Positions 55,070 through 64,000 of a stretch of 64,000 bases of DNA are shown in pieces. Numbering within the stretch: position 1 is the first letter of the stretch; each line of letters begins with the position of its first letter. Position numbers and translations under genes: made by a program. The stretch comes from DATFJT01 sp965230755 (GTDB lineage: Bacteria; Bacteroidota; Bacteroidia; Chitinophagales; Saprospiraceae), in contig CBDDLT010000011.1 of NCBI GenBank assembly GCA_965230755.1, forward strand, positions 124,001 to 188,000. Direction: 5' to 3'. A model generated the notes under the pieces. The model was given only the letters and a program-made list of their open reading frames with translations, did not search any database and was not told where the DNA came from.

Positions 55070-55546
55070 ATGGAAGCATCTTGGAGAAGACTCAATGGAG
55101 AGCGAATCAAAATTCCATTGGTTGAAAAAGTTGAACAAATTATCATTCAACAACAAAAGCTTGGTTACAGGTTAAAAGTTTGTATTGGTACGGACAGCCT
55201 TAAAAAGGGATCTGAAATACACTTTGCTACCGTAATTGTATTTATTCGAGAAAAAAAGGGTGGCTTTATGTTGATCAACAAAGGTGTCGAAACCAAGGAG
55301 ATGGGCTTAAAGGAAAGGATGATTATAGAGGTTTCAAAGTCTGTTGATGTCGCCTACAAGCTGTGCCATCTTTTCGACAAGTATCATGTCGAAATGGAAG
55401 TACACGCCGATATCAATACAGATCCGCATTTCAAGTCAAATATAGCTCTAAAAGAGGCTATGGGATATATTCTAGGAATGGGCTTTCAGTTTAAAGCCAA
55501 ACCAGAGGCCTATGCTAGTTCAAGCTGCGCGGATAAAGTAATCTAG
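55070..55546 (+). CDS. YkuK-like (DUF458) RNase H-fold protein
   Basis: 158 residues, cytoplasmic. The family pattern is present: LKVCIGTDSLKKGSEIHFAT (first strands, with the conserved Asp), VFIREKKGGFML, and VEMEVHADINTDPHFKSN. The predicted fold is RNase H-like. No biochemical role is established for the family. It stands between two copies of an AT-rich repeat. Confidence 0.82.
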   Translation: MEASWRRLNGERIKIPLVEKVEQIIIQQQKLGYRLKVCIGTDSLKKGSEIHFATVIVFIREKKGGFMLINKGVETKEMGLKERMIIEVSKSVDVAYKLCHLFDKYHVEMEVHADINTDPHFKSNIALKEAMGYILGMGFQFKAKPEAYASSSCADKVI

Positions 55547-55552
55547 GAAATG

Positions 55553-55613
55553 AAAAATGAATAATTAAAAATGAATAATTGAGTACTACTTTCAATTATT
55601 CATTTTTAATTTT
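55553..55613. terminator. Bidirectional terminator-like inverted repeat made of AT-rich repeat units
   Basis: A perfect 19-bp inverted repeat, AATTAAAAATGAATAATTG (55563-55581) and CAATTATTCATTTTTAATT (55593-55611), with an 11-nt loop lies between two convergent genes. The left arm is within a copy of the repeat at 54827-54853. The stem is almost all A-T, so terminator strength is uncertain. Confidence 0.6.
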
Positions 55614-55619
55614 CTCTTA

Positions 55620-57218
55620 TTAATTATTAATGGCTTTAATATACCTATTCAACTCCTCTCGAACTCTCGGAGCCAATAATACCAGACCGATCATATTCGG
55701 AACCATCATGGCAAATACCATTGCGTCTGAAAAGCCAATTACCGAACTAAGGCTTGATGCCGATCCGACTATGACGAATAGGCAAAAGATCAATTTGTAG
55801 ATATACTCTGTTCTTTTCGTTCTACCGAATAGGTAAGCCCATCCTTGATATCCGTAATAGGACCAAGATATCATGGTACTGAAGGCGAATAAGATGACCG
55901 CAATGGCCAATACATAAGGAAACCAGGAAATTACAGATCCAAAAGCTCCACTGGTCAATAATATCGCCTGCGCATCATTTAAACTGGCATTTTCTGCGAC
56001 AACATTTCCAGTAATTATCAGTACCAACGCTGTCATGGTACAAACCACGACGGTATCAATAAAAGGCTCCAAGAGAGCAACAAGACCCTCACTTGCTGGA
56101 AACTTAGTCTTTACCGCAGAGTGTGCTATTGAAGCAGATCCAATTCCCGCCTCATTTGAAAAAGCAGCTCTTCTAAATCCTTGTACCAATACACCCATGG
56201 CTCCACCTAATACACCGGTTGGACTGAATGCTCCATTGATGATCTCAGAAAAAGCCCATCCAATCATATCGTACTTCGAGATCAAAACAAAAAGAGAGGC
56301 CAATACATAAATGACCACCATAAACGGAACAATTTTATCTGTTACGCTGGCTATTTTTTTAATGCCACCAATAATTACGATACCCACCAAAACTGCCATT
56401 ACGAGTCCAAAGAGCCAGAGATTCCCATTGAGGAATGATTGTTCTCCTCCAGTAATATTCTGAAGTAATTGTGCTGCTTGATTGACCTGGAACATGTTTC
56501 CTCCGCCGAAGGAACCCCCGATTACGAAGACCGCAAAGATTCCAGCTAAAACTTTTCCTAACGTGCCCCAGCCCTTTGCTTTTAGTCCTTTGGATAAATA
56601 GTACATTGGACCTCCATACACTGTTCCATCAGCTTCAATATCTCTATATTTAACCCCTAAAGTACATTCGACAAACTTAGATGCCATGCCCAAAAATCCA
56701 GCTACTATCATCCAGAAAGTTGCTCCGGCACCACCGATAGACACCGCAATGGCAACACCAGCTATATTTCCGAGGCCTACCGTCGCAGACAAGGCGGCAG
56801 TTAATGCTTGGAAATGTGATACCTCACCTTTGTGGCCCTCTATCGCAATAGTTTCAATCGCATCTCCACCTGGTGTTGGGTCTCCAGCAACGGGCATTGC
56901 TTCATGATGGTCGACATCGTCGTATTTACCTCTGACTACATTGATTGCCGTCCAGAATTTGGTAAAATTGATAAATTTAAAGTAGAAGGTAAAATACAAT
57001 GCTCCTAAGATGAGCGGAAACAAAACCCAGAATATGCTAATCTCATCCGTAAATCGAATTTGATAAAAAACGAATGACACGAACCAACCTGTCGCCCTTC
57101 CAAAAATATTGTCAATGGCCTCGTCCCATCCTCCACTCATCTCCTGTGCCTTGACCAATACAGGGGCTATCAGCCCAATAATCGTTAATATCAACGTCTC
57201 GATTTTTAAAATCTTCAT
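55620..57218 (-). CDS. Alanine/glycine:cation symporter family protein (AlsT-like)
   Basis: 532 residues with about eleven membrane helices. The AGCS signature is visible: TAALSATVGLGNIAGVAIAV, GAGATFWMIVAGFLGMASKF, GGPMYYLSKGL and GFRRAAFSNEAGIGSASIAH. An N-terminal extension carries a signal-like segment (ends LVKAQ) and a predicted periplasmic stretch before the transporter core. Known: sodium-coupled uptake of alanine or glycine. Confidence 0.92.
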   Translation of the reverse strand: MKILKIETLILTIIGLIAPVLVKAQEMSGGWDEAIDNIFGRATGWFVSFVFYQIRFTDEISIFWVLFPLILGALYFTFYFKFINFTKFWTAINVVRGKYDDVDHHEAMPVAGDPTPGGDAIETIAIEGHKGEVSHFQALTAALSATVGLGNIAGVAIAVSIGGAGATFWMIVAGFLGMASKFVECTLGVKYRDIEADGTVYGGPMYYLSKGLKAKGWGTLGKVLAGIFAVFVIGGSFGGGNMFQVNQAAQLLQNITGGEQSFLNGNLWLFGLVMAVLVGIVIIGGIKKIASVTDKIVPFMVVIYVLASLFVLISKYDMIGWAFSEIINGAFSPTGVLGGAMGVLVQGFRRAAFSNEAGIGSASIAHSAVKTKFPASEGLVALLEPFIDTVVVCTMTALVLIITGNVVAENASLNDAQAILLTSGAFGSVISWFPYVLAIAVILFAFSTMISWSYYGYQGWAYLFGRTKRTEYIYKLIFCLFVIVGSASSLSSVIGFSDAMVFAMMVPNMIGLVLLAPRVREELNRYIKAINN

Positions 57219-57429
57219 ACCAAATTTTATTAATGAACAGCGTACAAAATAGCTATTATATAATTAAGTCCGGTAATTCGAATAAAATTTTATCAATCCT
57301 ATATTCAGATAAAATCTCTATCATGAAGACATAAATCGGTAGATTTTTACCGCCAAATGATCGATTTTAATGATATGTTTCTTTACTTTATATCTGATTT
57401 ACTTCTTTGCTTTATCTAATAGTAATTGA

Positions 57430-58224
57430 ATGAAAACTTATCTCGATTTAGTTCAGCACATCATGGATCAAGGAGTCTATAAAACGGATAGAACCGGAGT
57501 GGGAACGCAATCCGTATTTGGCTATCAATTTCGGCATAACTTGGAAGATGGCTTTCCTCTTTTAACGACCAAAAAGGTTCATTTAAAATCCATTATTTAT
57601 GAATTGTTGTGGTTTCTGAACGGAGATACCAATGTTAAATATCTCCAGGAGAATGGAGTTCGAATCTGGAACGAATGGGCCGATGAAAATGGTGATTTAG
57701 GTCCTGTCTATGGAAAACAGTGGAGAAGTTGGCAAGGAGCTGATGGAAAGGTTCATGATCAAATTGAACAGGTGATTCACTTGTTGAAAAACAATCCTAA
57801 TTCGAGAAGAATAATTGTTAACGCCTGGAATGTGGGAGATCTTGGTGAAATGGCATTGAGCCCTTGTCATTGTCTGTTTCAGTTCTATGTAGCAGATGGA
57901 AAATTGTCCTGTCAGCTCTATCAAAGATCTGCGGATGTATTTCTGGGAGTACCTTTCAACATAGCCTCTTACGCCCTACTCACAATGATGATCGCTCATG
58001 TCTGTGATTTGGGATATGGAGATTTCGTTCACAGCTTTGGTGATGTGCATTTGTACAATAATCATCGGGAACAAGCTGAAAAGCAATTAAAAAGATCTCC
58101 TAGGAGTTTGCCAAAAATGAATTTCACCAGAAAACCGGATTCAATCTTTGACTATCAATACGAAGATTTTGAGTTGTTGGATTATCATCCCCATCCAAGA
58201 ATATCTGCTCCTGTTGCGGTTTAA
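57430..58224 (+). CDS. thyA: Thymidylate synthase
   Basis: 264 residues, the length of the standard ThyA. Active-site Cys146 lies in MALSPCHCLFQFY; the phosphate-binding arginines are in RTGVGTQSVFG and NSRRIIVNAWN; the dUMP-binding segment is YQRSADVFLGVPFNIASYAL and FGDVHLYNNH. Reaction: dUMP + 5,10-methylene-tetrahydrofolate to dTMP + dihydrofolate, in the cytoplasm. No folA is adjacent. Confidence 0.97.
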   Translation: MKTYLDLVQHIMDQGVYKTDRTGVGTQSVFGYQFRHNLEDGFPLLTTKKVHLKSIIYELLWFLNGDTNVKYLQENGVRIWNEWADENGDLGPVYGKQWRSWQGADGKVHDQIEQVIHLLKNNPNSRRIIVNAWNVGDLGEMALSPCHCLFQFYVADGKLSCQLYQRSADVFLGVPFNIASYALLTMMIAHVCDLGYGDFVHSFGDVHLYNNHREQAEKQLKRSPRSLPKMNFTRKPDSIFDYQYEDFELLDYHPHPRISAPVAV

Positions 58225-58333
58225 TCCAACACTAAATTAAGTGTAGGCCTTATGAGCGCTATGGAAAGGGGAATTTATTCAAGTCGAAAGTTATTTAGAA
58301 GTGTTCTAAATAAAGTTATTGCAAATAAATAAG

Positions 58334-58364
58334 TTTGAATAAGTGCATCTAGATTCTATTTTTG
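58334..58364 (+). promoter_or_regulatory. Bacteroidota-type promoter of the alternative complex III operon
   Basis: TTTG (58334-58337), a spacer of 19 bp, then TATTTTTG (58357-58364): a full match to the Bacteroidota primary sigma consensus TTTG-N19-TAnnTTTG. It gives a leader of roughly 40 nt before actA. Confidence 0.75.
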
Positions 58365-58411
58365 TGGAATGAATAAATGCTTCATTTTGAATTAAATCAA
58401 TTACGTAAGCA

Positions 58412-59830
58412 ATGAGTGTAAATTGGAAAGTTGCGGTTCTCTTCTTGATCAGTACGTTGATTGTTTCAACAACTATATTTTCGCAAGATTTAGACGCTGG
58501 TAAATCGTTATTTAAAAGTCAATGTGCTAGTTGTCACAATAAGAACATGAAGGATGATCTTACGGGTCCTGCTTTGGGGGGATTCGAAGAGCGTTGGCAA
58601 GATTATCCTATTGAGGATTTATACGCTTGGATTAAAAACTCTCAAGCTCAGATAGCTTCGGGGCATCCTAAAGCGGTTGAGTTGTGGAATGAGTGGAAGC
58701 CAACTGTGATGACTTCTTTCCCAAATTTGACCAACGAGGATATGGATAATATCCTTGCTTATGTTTCTGGAGTTTATGACGGAACGTACCCTCCAAATTC
58801 AGGAGTTGCAGCTGGTGTCGCAGCCGGAGCCACTCAATCAACGCCTAGATACAATTGGTTTTATTGGATTTTATTGATCATACTTGGATTGTTTGCGCTT
58901 ATCCTGGCTCGAATAGTTATCAACTTGAATAAACTGGCGAAGCTCAAAAAAGGAGAGCATGTCGAAGACAGATCTATTATCCAGCTATTGACCAGCAAAG
59001 GAGTTATTGCATTTGTATTATTTGCAGCTGTTGTTTTAGGAGGTTATACCACGGTTAACAGTGCCATTAATTTAGGAAGACAACAAAACTACGCTCCTGA
59101 ACAACCTATTAAATTCTCTCACGAAACACATGCTGGATTGCATCAAATTGACTGTCAGTACTGTCATGATGGAGCAAGAAGATCAAAACACTCTGTAATA
59201 CCTGCAACCAACACTTGTATGAATTGCCACAGAGCGATTAAGAAAGGTTCGAAATACGGTACAGAGGAATTGACCAAGATATTTGCTTCTATTGGATATG
59301 ATCCAAAGGCAGATAAATATATCGAGGATTATGACAATTGGTCTGAAGATCAAATCAAAGAGTTGTACAGCAACTGGATAGCAGAGAATTATGTCAAGGA
59401 CAATGAATTGGAGGAATTGGATGCAAATGGAGTTGCGGAAGTAGATCTTCAGTGGTCTAATTTGAAGAAGAGTTTGACCAATCCTACCAAAGAAAAAATT
59501 CAAGGTCCTATAGAGTGGATTAAGATTCACAATCTACCTGATCATGTATACTTCAATCACGCTCAGCATGTTTCTGTCGGTGAGGTAGAATGTGAGACTT
59601 GTCACGGAAAGATTGAAGAAATGGAAGTGGTGAAACAATACTCTCCTTTATCTATGGGATGGTGTATTAATTGTCACAGACAAACAGATATTTCGGCCAA
59701 TATGGTTGAAAACGATTATTACAAAACCCACTACGTGGACTATATAAAAGCCTTGGAAAATAAAGAGACAGATAAGCAGTATACTGTTGAAGATATAGGC
59801 GGATTGGAATGTCAAAAGTGTCATTATTAA
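58412..59830 (+). CDS. actA: Alternative complex III multiheme cytochrome ActA with N-terminal monoheme domain
   Basis: 472 residues. Signal peptide (about 1-25), then a cytochrome c domain with CASCH (C38-H42). Two membrane helices follow (about 150-172 and 193-213). The pentaheme ActA part has CQYCH (about 248), CMNCH (about 269), CETCH (about 394), CINCH (about 417) and CQKCH near the C-terminus. Known: ActA passes electrons from quinol oxidised by the complex to a terminal oxidase or soluble carrier. The N-terminal monoheme domain looks like an ActE-type cytochrome fused to ActA. First gene of actA-actB-actC. Confidence 0.9.
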   Translation: MSVNWKVAVLFLISTLIVSTTIFSQDLDAGKSLFKSQCASCHNKNMKDDLTGPALGGFEERWQDYPIEDLYAWIKNSQAQIASGHPKAVELWNEWKPTVMTSFPNLTNEDMDNILAYVSGVYDGTYPPNSGVAAGVAAGATQSTPRYNWFYWILLIILGLFALILARIVINLNKLAKLKKGEHVEDRSIIQLLTSKGVIAFVLFAAVVLGGYTTVNSAINLGRQQNYAPEQPIKFSHETHAGLHQIDCQYCHDGARRSKHSVIPATNTCMNCHRAIKKGSKYGTEELTKIFASIGYDPKADKYIEDYDNWSEDQIKELYSNWIAENYVKDNELEELDANGVAEVDLQWSNLKKSLTNPTKEKIQGPIEWIKIHNLPDHVYFNHAQHVSVGEVECETCHGKIEEMEVVKQYSPLSMGWCINCHRQTDISANMVENDYYKTHYVDYIKALENKETDKQYTVEDIGGLECQKCHY

Positions 59831-59851
59831 TTAATTCAGATTTTGTTGAAT

Positions 59852-62800
59852 ATGAGTAAGCAAACAGGTTTTTGGTCGGGGTTGCAGGATAAGAACGGTG
59901 ATGAACACGTTCTTAAAGAGGCTATAGAGAAAGAATTTGTTACCCATGTTCCCATTGCAGATGCATTTGGAAAAGAAGAGGTATTAGAAGAATCTAAGGC
60001 CAGCAGAAGGGATTTTCTTAAATATTTGGGATTTAGTTTAGGAGCAGCAACCGTTGCAGCTTCTTGTGAAATACCTGTTAAAAGAGCGATTCCTTATGTG
60101 ATTAAGCCTGATGATATAGTTCCTGGTGTGGCCAATTATTATGCCTCTACTTTTGTGGATGAGGGTTTTGCCATGCCTATTTTGGTCAAAACCAGAGAGG
60201 GTAGGCCGATTAAAATAGAAGGTAATGCGCTTTACGGCAATCAATCCGGTGGGACGAATGCAAGAGCTCAGGCTTCTGTCTTAAGCCTTTATGACACCAA
60301 TAGATATTTTCATCCATTGAAAAGAAACGGTCAGGAACTAGGCAAAATGTCCTGGGCTGATATGGATAAGGAAATAAAAGAAAAACTTTCTCAGTCTAAG
60401 GGGATTCGTATTATCTCTAACACGATCAATAGCCCTTCTTCATTAAAGAGTATAGAGTCTTTTGTATTGAAGCACGGAAATGCCGGTCACCTTTCTTATG
60501 ACCCGATTTCTCATGCTGCTCAATTAGAAGCCAATCAACAGAGTTTTGGAATTAGAGCTTTACCTAATTACGATTTTTCTAAGGCTAAAACAATACTAAG
60601 TTTTGATGCGGACTTCCTAGCTACTTGGATATCTCCGGTAGAATTTTCGGGAGACTATGCAAAAAATAGAAAGATAAAGGATGTGCATCATCCTACTATG
60701 TCCAGACATATCCAGGTGGAAAGCCGTATGTCTTATACAGGATCAAATGCCGATGAAAGAGTATTGGTTAAACCATCTGAAATGCCTGCAGCAGTTGCTT
60801 ATTTATATGGCTTGTTGGGTGGTACTGGAGTTAATGCTCCGGCGATCAACGAAAAAGCTCAGACCAAGCTTTCTGCGATTGCTAAAGAATTAATGTCTAA
60901 TAGAGGCGAGACTTTGGTGGTTTCAGGTGTTAATGATTTGGCGATTCAGCTTATGGTCAATAAGATTAATGACTTATTGGGCAACTGGGGTACTACTTTG
61001 GATATGAATAACCCTTCTTATCAGAAGTTAGGAGATGAAAGACAAGTAAATAAAGTCTTAGAGGAGATCAATTCTGGCGCAGTTGATGCCGTAATTTTAT
61101 GGAATTGTAACCCGGCATTCGATTTACCTAATGGTGAAGAATGGTCGAAAGCATTGGCAGGATTAAATACAAGTATTGCTTTAGCTTATAGCCCTTCTGA
61201 GTCTTCAGAGTCTTGTACTTACATAGCGCCAATTCATCATATGCTTGAATCTTGGGGAGATGCGCAAATGAAGAAAAACGATTATTCTTTTATACAGCCT
61301 ACTATCGCTCCATTATTCGACACTAGACAAGCTGAGCTCAGTCTATTGAGTTGGGCAGATGGACTGAACGGCGAAGTAGAAGAAGCATACTATAATTTTG
61401 TCCGTTCGACTTGGCAAGAAAAATTGGCTGGTTCTTCTGATTTTGAAGCGGCTTGGATGAAAATGGTTCAAGATGGTATATATGTAATGCCAGCTGGTGA
61501 AGAGGAAGCAGTGGTGATGAATGATGTTGACATGAGCGGCTTAAGCATTGCTTCTCCTTCGAATGCAGAGCTTGAGATAAGCTTATACGAAACGATCAAT
61601 ATCGGTTCAGGAAATCATGCGGATAATCCTTGGTTGCAGGAAATGCCTGATCCTATCATGAGAACAGTATGGGGTAATTACCTCGCAATCCCTATTTCAT
61701 TTAACGGGAAGGATAAGTTCGATATTTATGGTGGCTTTAAAAGTGAAGGAAAGGGATCTACTGATGTAGTTTCTATCGACATTAGTGGCAGGGAGAAAAG
61801 TTTGCCAGTCGTTCCTCAATTTGGCCAAATGAGCGATACTGTTGCTGTTGGTTTGGGATACGGAAGAAAAACTGCAGGGAAATGTGGATTGGTTGGAGAA
61901 GAGGTCAACTCTTGCTTAAGCTATGATAGCAATGGTTTCCTACAGTATTGGACTGACAAGGTAAATATTAAAGGATTAGCAGGGGAGGACAATGAATTTG
62001 CATGTGTTCAGTATCATCACACTTATGGTGTAACAGCCAAAGATGAAGAGGGTATCGAATTTAATGCTGATGAGGCAGTACTTGGTTATCAAGGAGCTTT
62101 ATTGGATAGATCGATCATGAGATATGGAACTCTAGATGATCTTGAATCTGTAATCCACGATATCAGCGAACAGAGAAGCAATGCAGAGCATCTCAATGTC
62201 AATACCTTGTACCCATCTTACGAGGATAAGTATAAGGAAGGACATCATTGGTCCATGTATGTCGACATGAATGCTTGTACAGGTTGTGGAGCATGTACGA
62301 TATCTTGTATGGCTGAGAACAATGTTCCTGTTGTTGGAAAGAAAGAGGTTCATAGACATCACGAAATGTCATGGATTAGAATTGACCGTTATTACTTCGG
62401 TGATGCGGAGAATCCAAATGTGGTGTATCAGCCTATGATGTGTCAGCATTGTGATAATGCTCCTTGTGAGAATGTATGTCCGGTTGCTGCTACTAATCAC
62501 AGTTCGGAAGGACTTAATCAGATGACTTATAACAGATGTATTGGTACAAGATACTGTGCCAACAACTGTCCTTATAAAGTGCGAAGATTCAATTGGTTGG
62601 ACTACACTTCTGCTGATTTGTTTGGTGGAAATGAGAATTATATCAATGAGGATTCTAGCATTCCTTTCTCAGCTGATAACTTAACAAGAATGGTTTTGAA
62701 TCCTGATGTTACAGTTAGATCTAGAGGGGTGATTGAAAAGTGTTCTTTCTGTGTTCAGAGAATTCAAGAGGGCAAGTTGATGGCGAAGAGAGAGCATAGA

Positions 62801-63010
62801 CCATTACAGGATGGAGAGATAAAAACGGCTTGTCAAACGGCCTGTCCTACTGGAGCAATTATTTTTGGAGATGACAATGACAAAAATAGTGCTGTGAGTA
62901 AGGCAATTGAAAGTCCGTTGGTATATAAAGTATTAGAAGAAGTCAATACAGCGTCTTCGGTGAATTATTCGGCCAAAGTCGTGAATAAGGCAAGTTTGGA
63001 TAATGTTTAA
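59852..63010 (+). CDS. actB: Alternative complex III iron-sulfur/molybdopterin-like subunit ActB
   Basis: About 1052 residues from the ATG at 59852. Near residue 50 is a twin-arginine motif (SRRDFLKYLGF), so Tat export is likely. The large first part (about 80-780) resembles the molybdopterin oxidoreductase fold; in characterised complexes this domain lacks the cofactor. The C-terminal part (about 800-1010) is a ferredoxin-like domain with CTGCGACTISC, CQHCDNAPCENVCPV, YCANNCPYKV, CSFCVQRI and CQTACPTGAI, for four Fe-S clusters. Located in the periplasm against the membrane. It follows actA by 21 bp. Confidence 0.93.
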   Translation: MSKQTGFWSGLQDKNGDEHVLKEAIEKEFVTHVPIADAFGKEEVLEESKASRRDFLKYLGFSLGAATVAASCEIPVKRAIPYVIKPDDIVPGVANYYASTFVDEGFAMPILVKTREGRPIKIEGNALYGNQSGGTNARAQASVLSLYDTNRYFHPLKRNGQELGKMSWADMDKEIKEKLSQSKGIRIISNTINSPSSLKSIESFVLKHGNAGHLSYDPISHAAQLEANQQSFGIRALPNYDFSKAKTILSFDADFLATWISPVEFSGDYAKNRKIKDVHHPTMSRHIQVESRMSYTGSNADERVLVKPSEMPAAVAYLYGLLGGTGVNAPAINEKAQTKLSAIAKELMSNRGETLVVSGVNDLAIQLMVNKINDLLGNWGTTLDMNNPSYQKLGDERQVNKVLEEINSGAVDAVILWNCNPAFDLPNGEEWSKALAGLNTSIALAYSPSESSESCTYIAPIHHMLESWGDAQMKKNDYSFIQPTIAPLFDTRQAELSLLSWADGLNGEVEEAYYNFVRSTWQEKLAGSSDFEAAWMKMVQDGIYVMPAGEEEAVVMNDVDMSGLSIASPSNAELEISLYETINIGSGNHADNPWLQEMPDPIMRTVWGNYLAIPISFNGKDKFDIYGGFKSEGKGSTDVVSIDISGREKSLPVVPQFGQMSDTVAVGLGYGRKTAGKCGLVGEEVNSCLSYDSNGFLQYWTDKVNIKGLAGEDNEFACVQYHHTYGVTAKDEEGIEFNADEAVLGYQGALLDRSIMRYGTLDDLESVIHDISEQRSNAEHLNVNTLYPSYEDKYKEGHHWSMYVDMNACTGCGACTISCMAENNVPVVGKKEVHRHHEMSWIRIDRYYFGDAENPNVVYQPMMCQHCDNAPCENVCPVAATNHSSEGLNQMTYNRCIGTRYCANNCPYKVRRFNWLDYTSADLFGGNENYINEDSSIPFSADNLTRMVLNPDVTVRSRGVIEKCSFCVQRIQEGKLMAKREHRPLQDGEIKTACQTACPTGAIIFGDDNDKNSAVSKAIESPLVYKVLEEVNTASSVNYSAKVVNKASLDNV

Positions 63011-63041
63011 TAATAATATTGTAAACAAGTAAAGAGAAAGT

Positions 63042-64000
63042 ATGAGTCATGCACCCGTTTCTCCGATTCGAGAACCTTTAATTAATGGGAGTAAGAGTTA
63101 TCATCAGATTACTGAGGATATTTGTGCTCCTACTGAGAAAGCGCCTGGTTTAGCCTGGATTATTGCTTTTATCGTTGCGGTGACCTTCCTCGGTGTCTAT
63201 ATCTTTTGTGTTTTCTGGACAGTATGGATAGGAATCGGATCTTGGGATCTGAATAGAACCATCGGTTGGGGTTGGGATATTACCAATTTCGTTTGGTGGG
63301 TTGGTATCGGTCACGCCGGGACCTTGATTTCAGCGATTCTACTGCTTTTTAGACAGAAGTGGAGAACAGGAGTAAACAGAGCTGCGGAAGCGATGACCAT
63401 TTTCGCGGTAATTTGCGCAGGGCAATTTCCTCTGATACACATGGGAAGATTGTGGTTAGGGTTTTTCATATTCCCTTATCCCAACACTAGAGGTCCACTT
63501 TGGGTGAATTTTAACTCGCCACTACTGTGGGATGTTTTTGCCATTTCGACTTACTTCACGGTTTCGCTTGTTTTCTGGTATACGGGCTTGGTGCCTGATT
63601 TTGCTACGGTTAGAGATCGCGCCAAAGGCTTTAGAAGAAAAATGTATAATGTTTTATCCTTTGGATGGACTGGATCAGCCAAACATTGGCAAAGATGGGA
63701 GTCATTATCTTTGGTTTTGGCAGGTTTAGCAACTCCACTGGTACTTTCAGTGCACACGATAGTAAGTTTTGACTTCGCAACTTCTGTTATACCGGGTTGG
63801 CATACTACGATATTCCCACCTTACTTTGTTGCAGGAGCAATCTTTTCTGGTTTCGCGATGGTGCAGACTTTGATGCTGATATCGAGAAAGGTGTTAAATC
63901 TTCAGGACTATATCACTTTGGCACATATTGAATCAATGAACAAAGTTATATTGTTAACTGGTACTATTGTAGGAGTTGCTTATCTCACAGAGTTGTTTAT
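63042..64000 (+). CDS. actC: Alternative complex III membrane subunit ActC (NrfD-like), 3' end outside window
   Basis: An ATG at 63042, 31 bp after actB, opens a frame that stays open to the window edge (319 codons). It starts MSHAPVSPIREPLINGSKSY and has successive membrane helices (LAWIIAFIVAVTFLGVYIFC, ITNFVWWVGIGHAGTLISAI, FPLIHMGRLWLGFFIF, LLWDVFAISTYFTVSLVFWY). The fold is that of the PsrC/NrfD quinol-binding family. Known: ActC carries the quinol site of the complex. The rest of the operon (actD, actE, actF or oxidase genes) would be expected beyond the window. Confidence 0.92.
   Translation, partial: MSHAPVSPIREPLINGSKSYHQITEDICAPTEKAPGLAWIIAFIVAVTFLGVYIFCVFWTVWIGIGSWDLNRTIGWGWDITNFVWWVGIGHAGTLISAILLLFRQKWRTGVNRAAEAMTIFAVICAGQFPLIHMGRLWLGFFIFPYPNTRGPLWVNFNSPLLWDVFAISTYFTVSLVFWYTGLVPDFATVRDRAKGFRRKMYNVLSFGWTGSAKHWQRWESLSLVLAGLATPLVLSVHTIVSFDFATSVIPGWHTTIFPPYFVAGAIFSGFAMVQTLMLISRKVLNLQDYITLAHIESMNKVILLTGTIVGVAYLTELF

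Overview
The window is a stretch of Bacteroidota chromosome, low in GC. The lineage is supported by several things: type IX secretion (T9SS) C-terminal sorting domains on five secreted proteins, two TonB-dependent receptors with N-terminal carboxypeptidase-regulatory-like domains, alternative complex III genes, a Reg_prop/Y_Y_Y sensor kinase, and promoters of the TAnnTTTG type. A marine Saprospiria- or Cytophagia-like organism is my best guess, but the sequence alone does not fix the family.

Layout. 1-8.8 kb: the 3' part of a giant repeat-rich T9SS adhesin and a secreted ExeM-type nuclease. 8.9-10.3 kb (minus): an ECF sigma factor, a short anti-sigma-like protein and a divergent ClpP. 10.4-11.4 kb: tRNA-Val(GAC), a partial copy of its 3' end split by a 20-bp palindrome, a DUF427 gene and a probable frameshifted gene. 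11.5-15.1 kb: an unknown protein, then a minus-strand operon of unknown soluble protein, membrane protein, histidine kinase and NarL-type regulator. 15.4-16.6 kb: DoxX and TerC. 16.9-24.3 kb: two related T9SS-secreted PhoX-like proteins, one fused to a choice-of-anchor I propeller, and a di-heme cytochrome c peroxidase. 24.3-31.3 kb (minus): a TonB receptor and a second operon of unknown soluble protein, propeller histidine kinase and NarL-type regulator. 31.6-39.2 kb: an unknown secreted protein, nucleoside transporter and uridine kinase (divergent), AraC regulator with a VOC protein, a small lipoprotein, DUF1761, and a T9SS-secreted beta-lactamase-like hydrolase. 39.2-45.4 kb (minus): an operon of DUF4856 lipoprotein, imelysin lipoprotein, HTTM protein and TonB receptor, probably for iron or another metal. 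45.6-49.9 kb: a VOC protein, an outer-membrane protein and a four-gene operon of unknown function. 50-64 kb: core metabolism, with ccmE-ccmF-DUF2520, an FtsE-like ATPase, YkuK-like protein, AlsT, ThyA, and the start of alternative complex III (actA, actB, partial actC).

The most interesting non-obvious signal is a shared regulatory module. The near-identical palindrome TATAACTwAAGTTATA lies exactly 23 bp upstream of the same -7 element, TAATTTTG, at two places. One is ahead of the unknown-protein/propeller-kinase/regulator operon (31.4 kb). The other is ahead of the unknown four-gene operon (47.7 kb). A direct repeat of its half-site precedes the other two-component operon (15.2 kb). This suggests a NarL-type two-component system that regulates itself and controls an undescribed envelope-associated operon more than 16 kb away. 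Both two-component operons also begin with a signal-less protein of unknown family.
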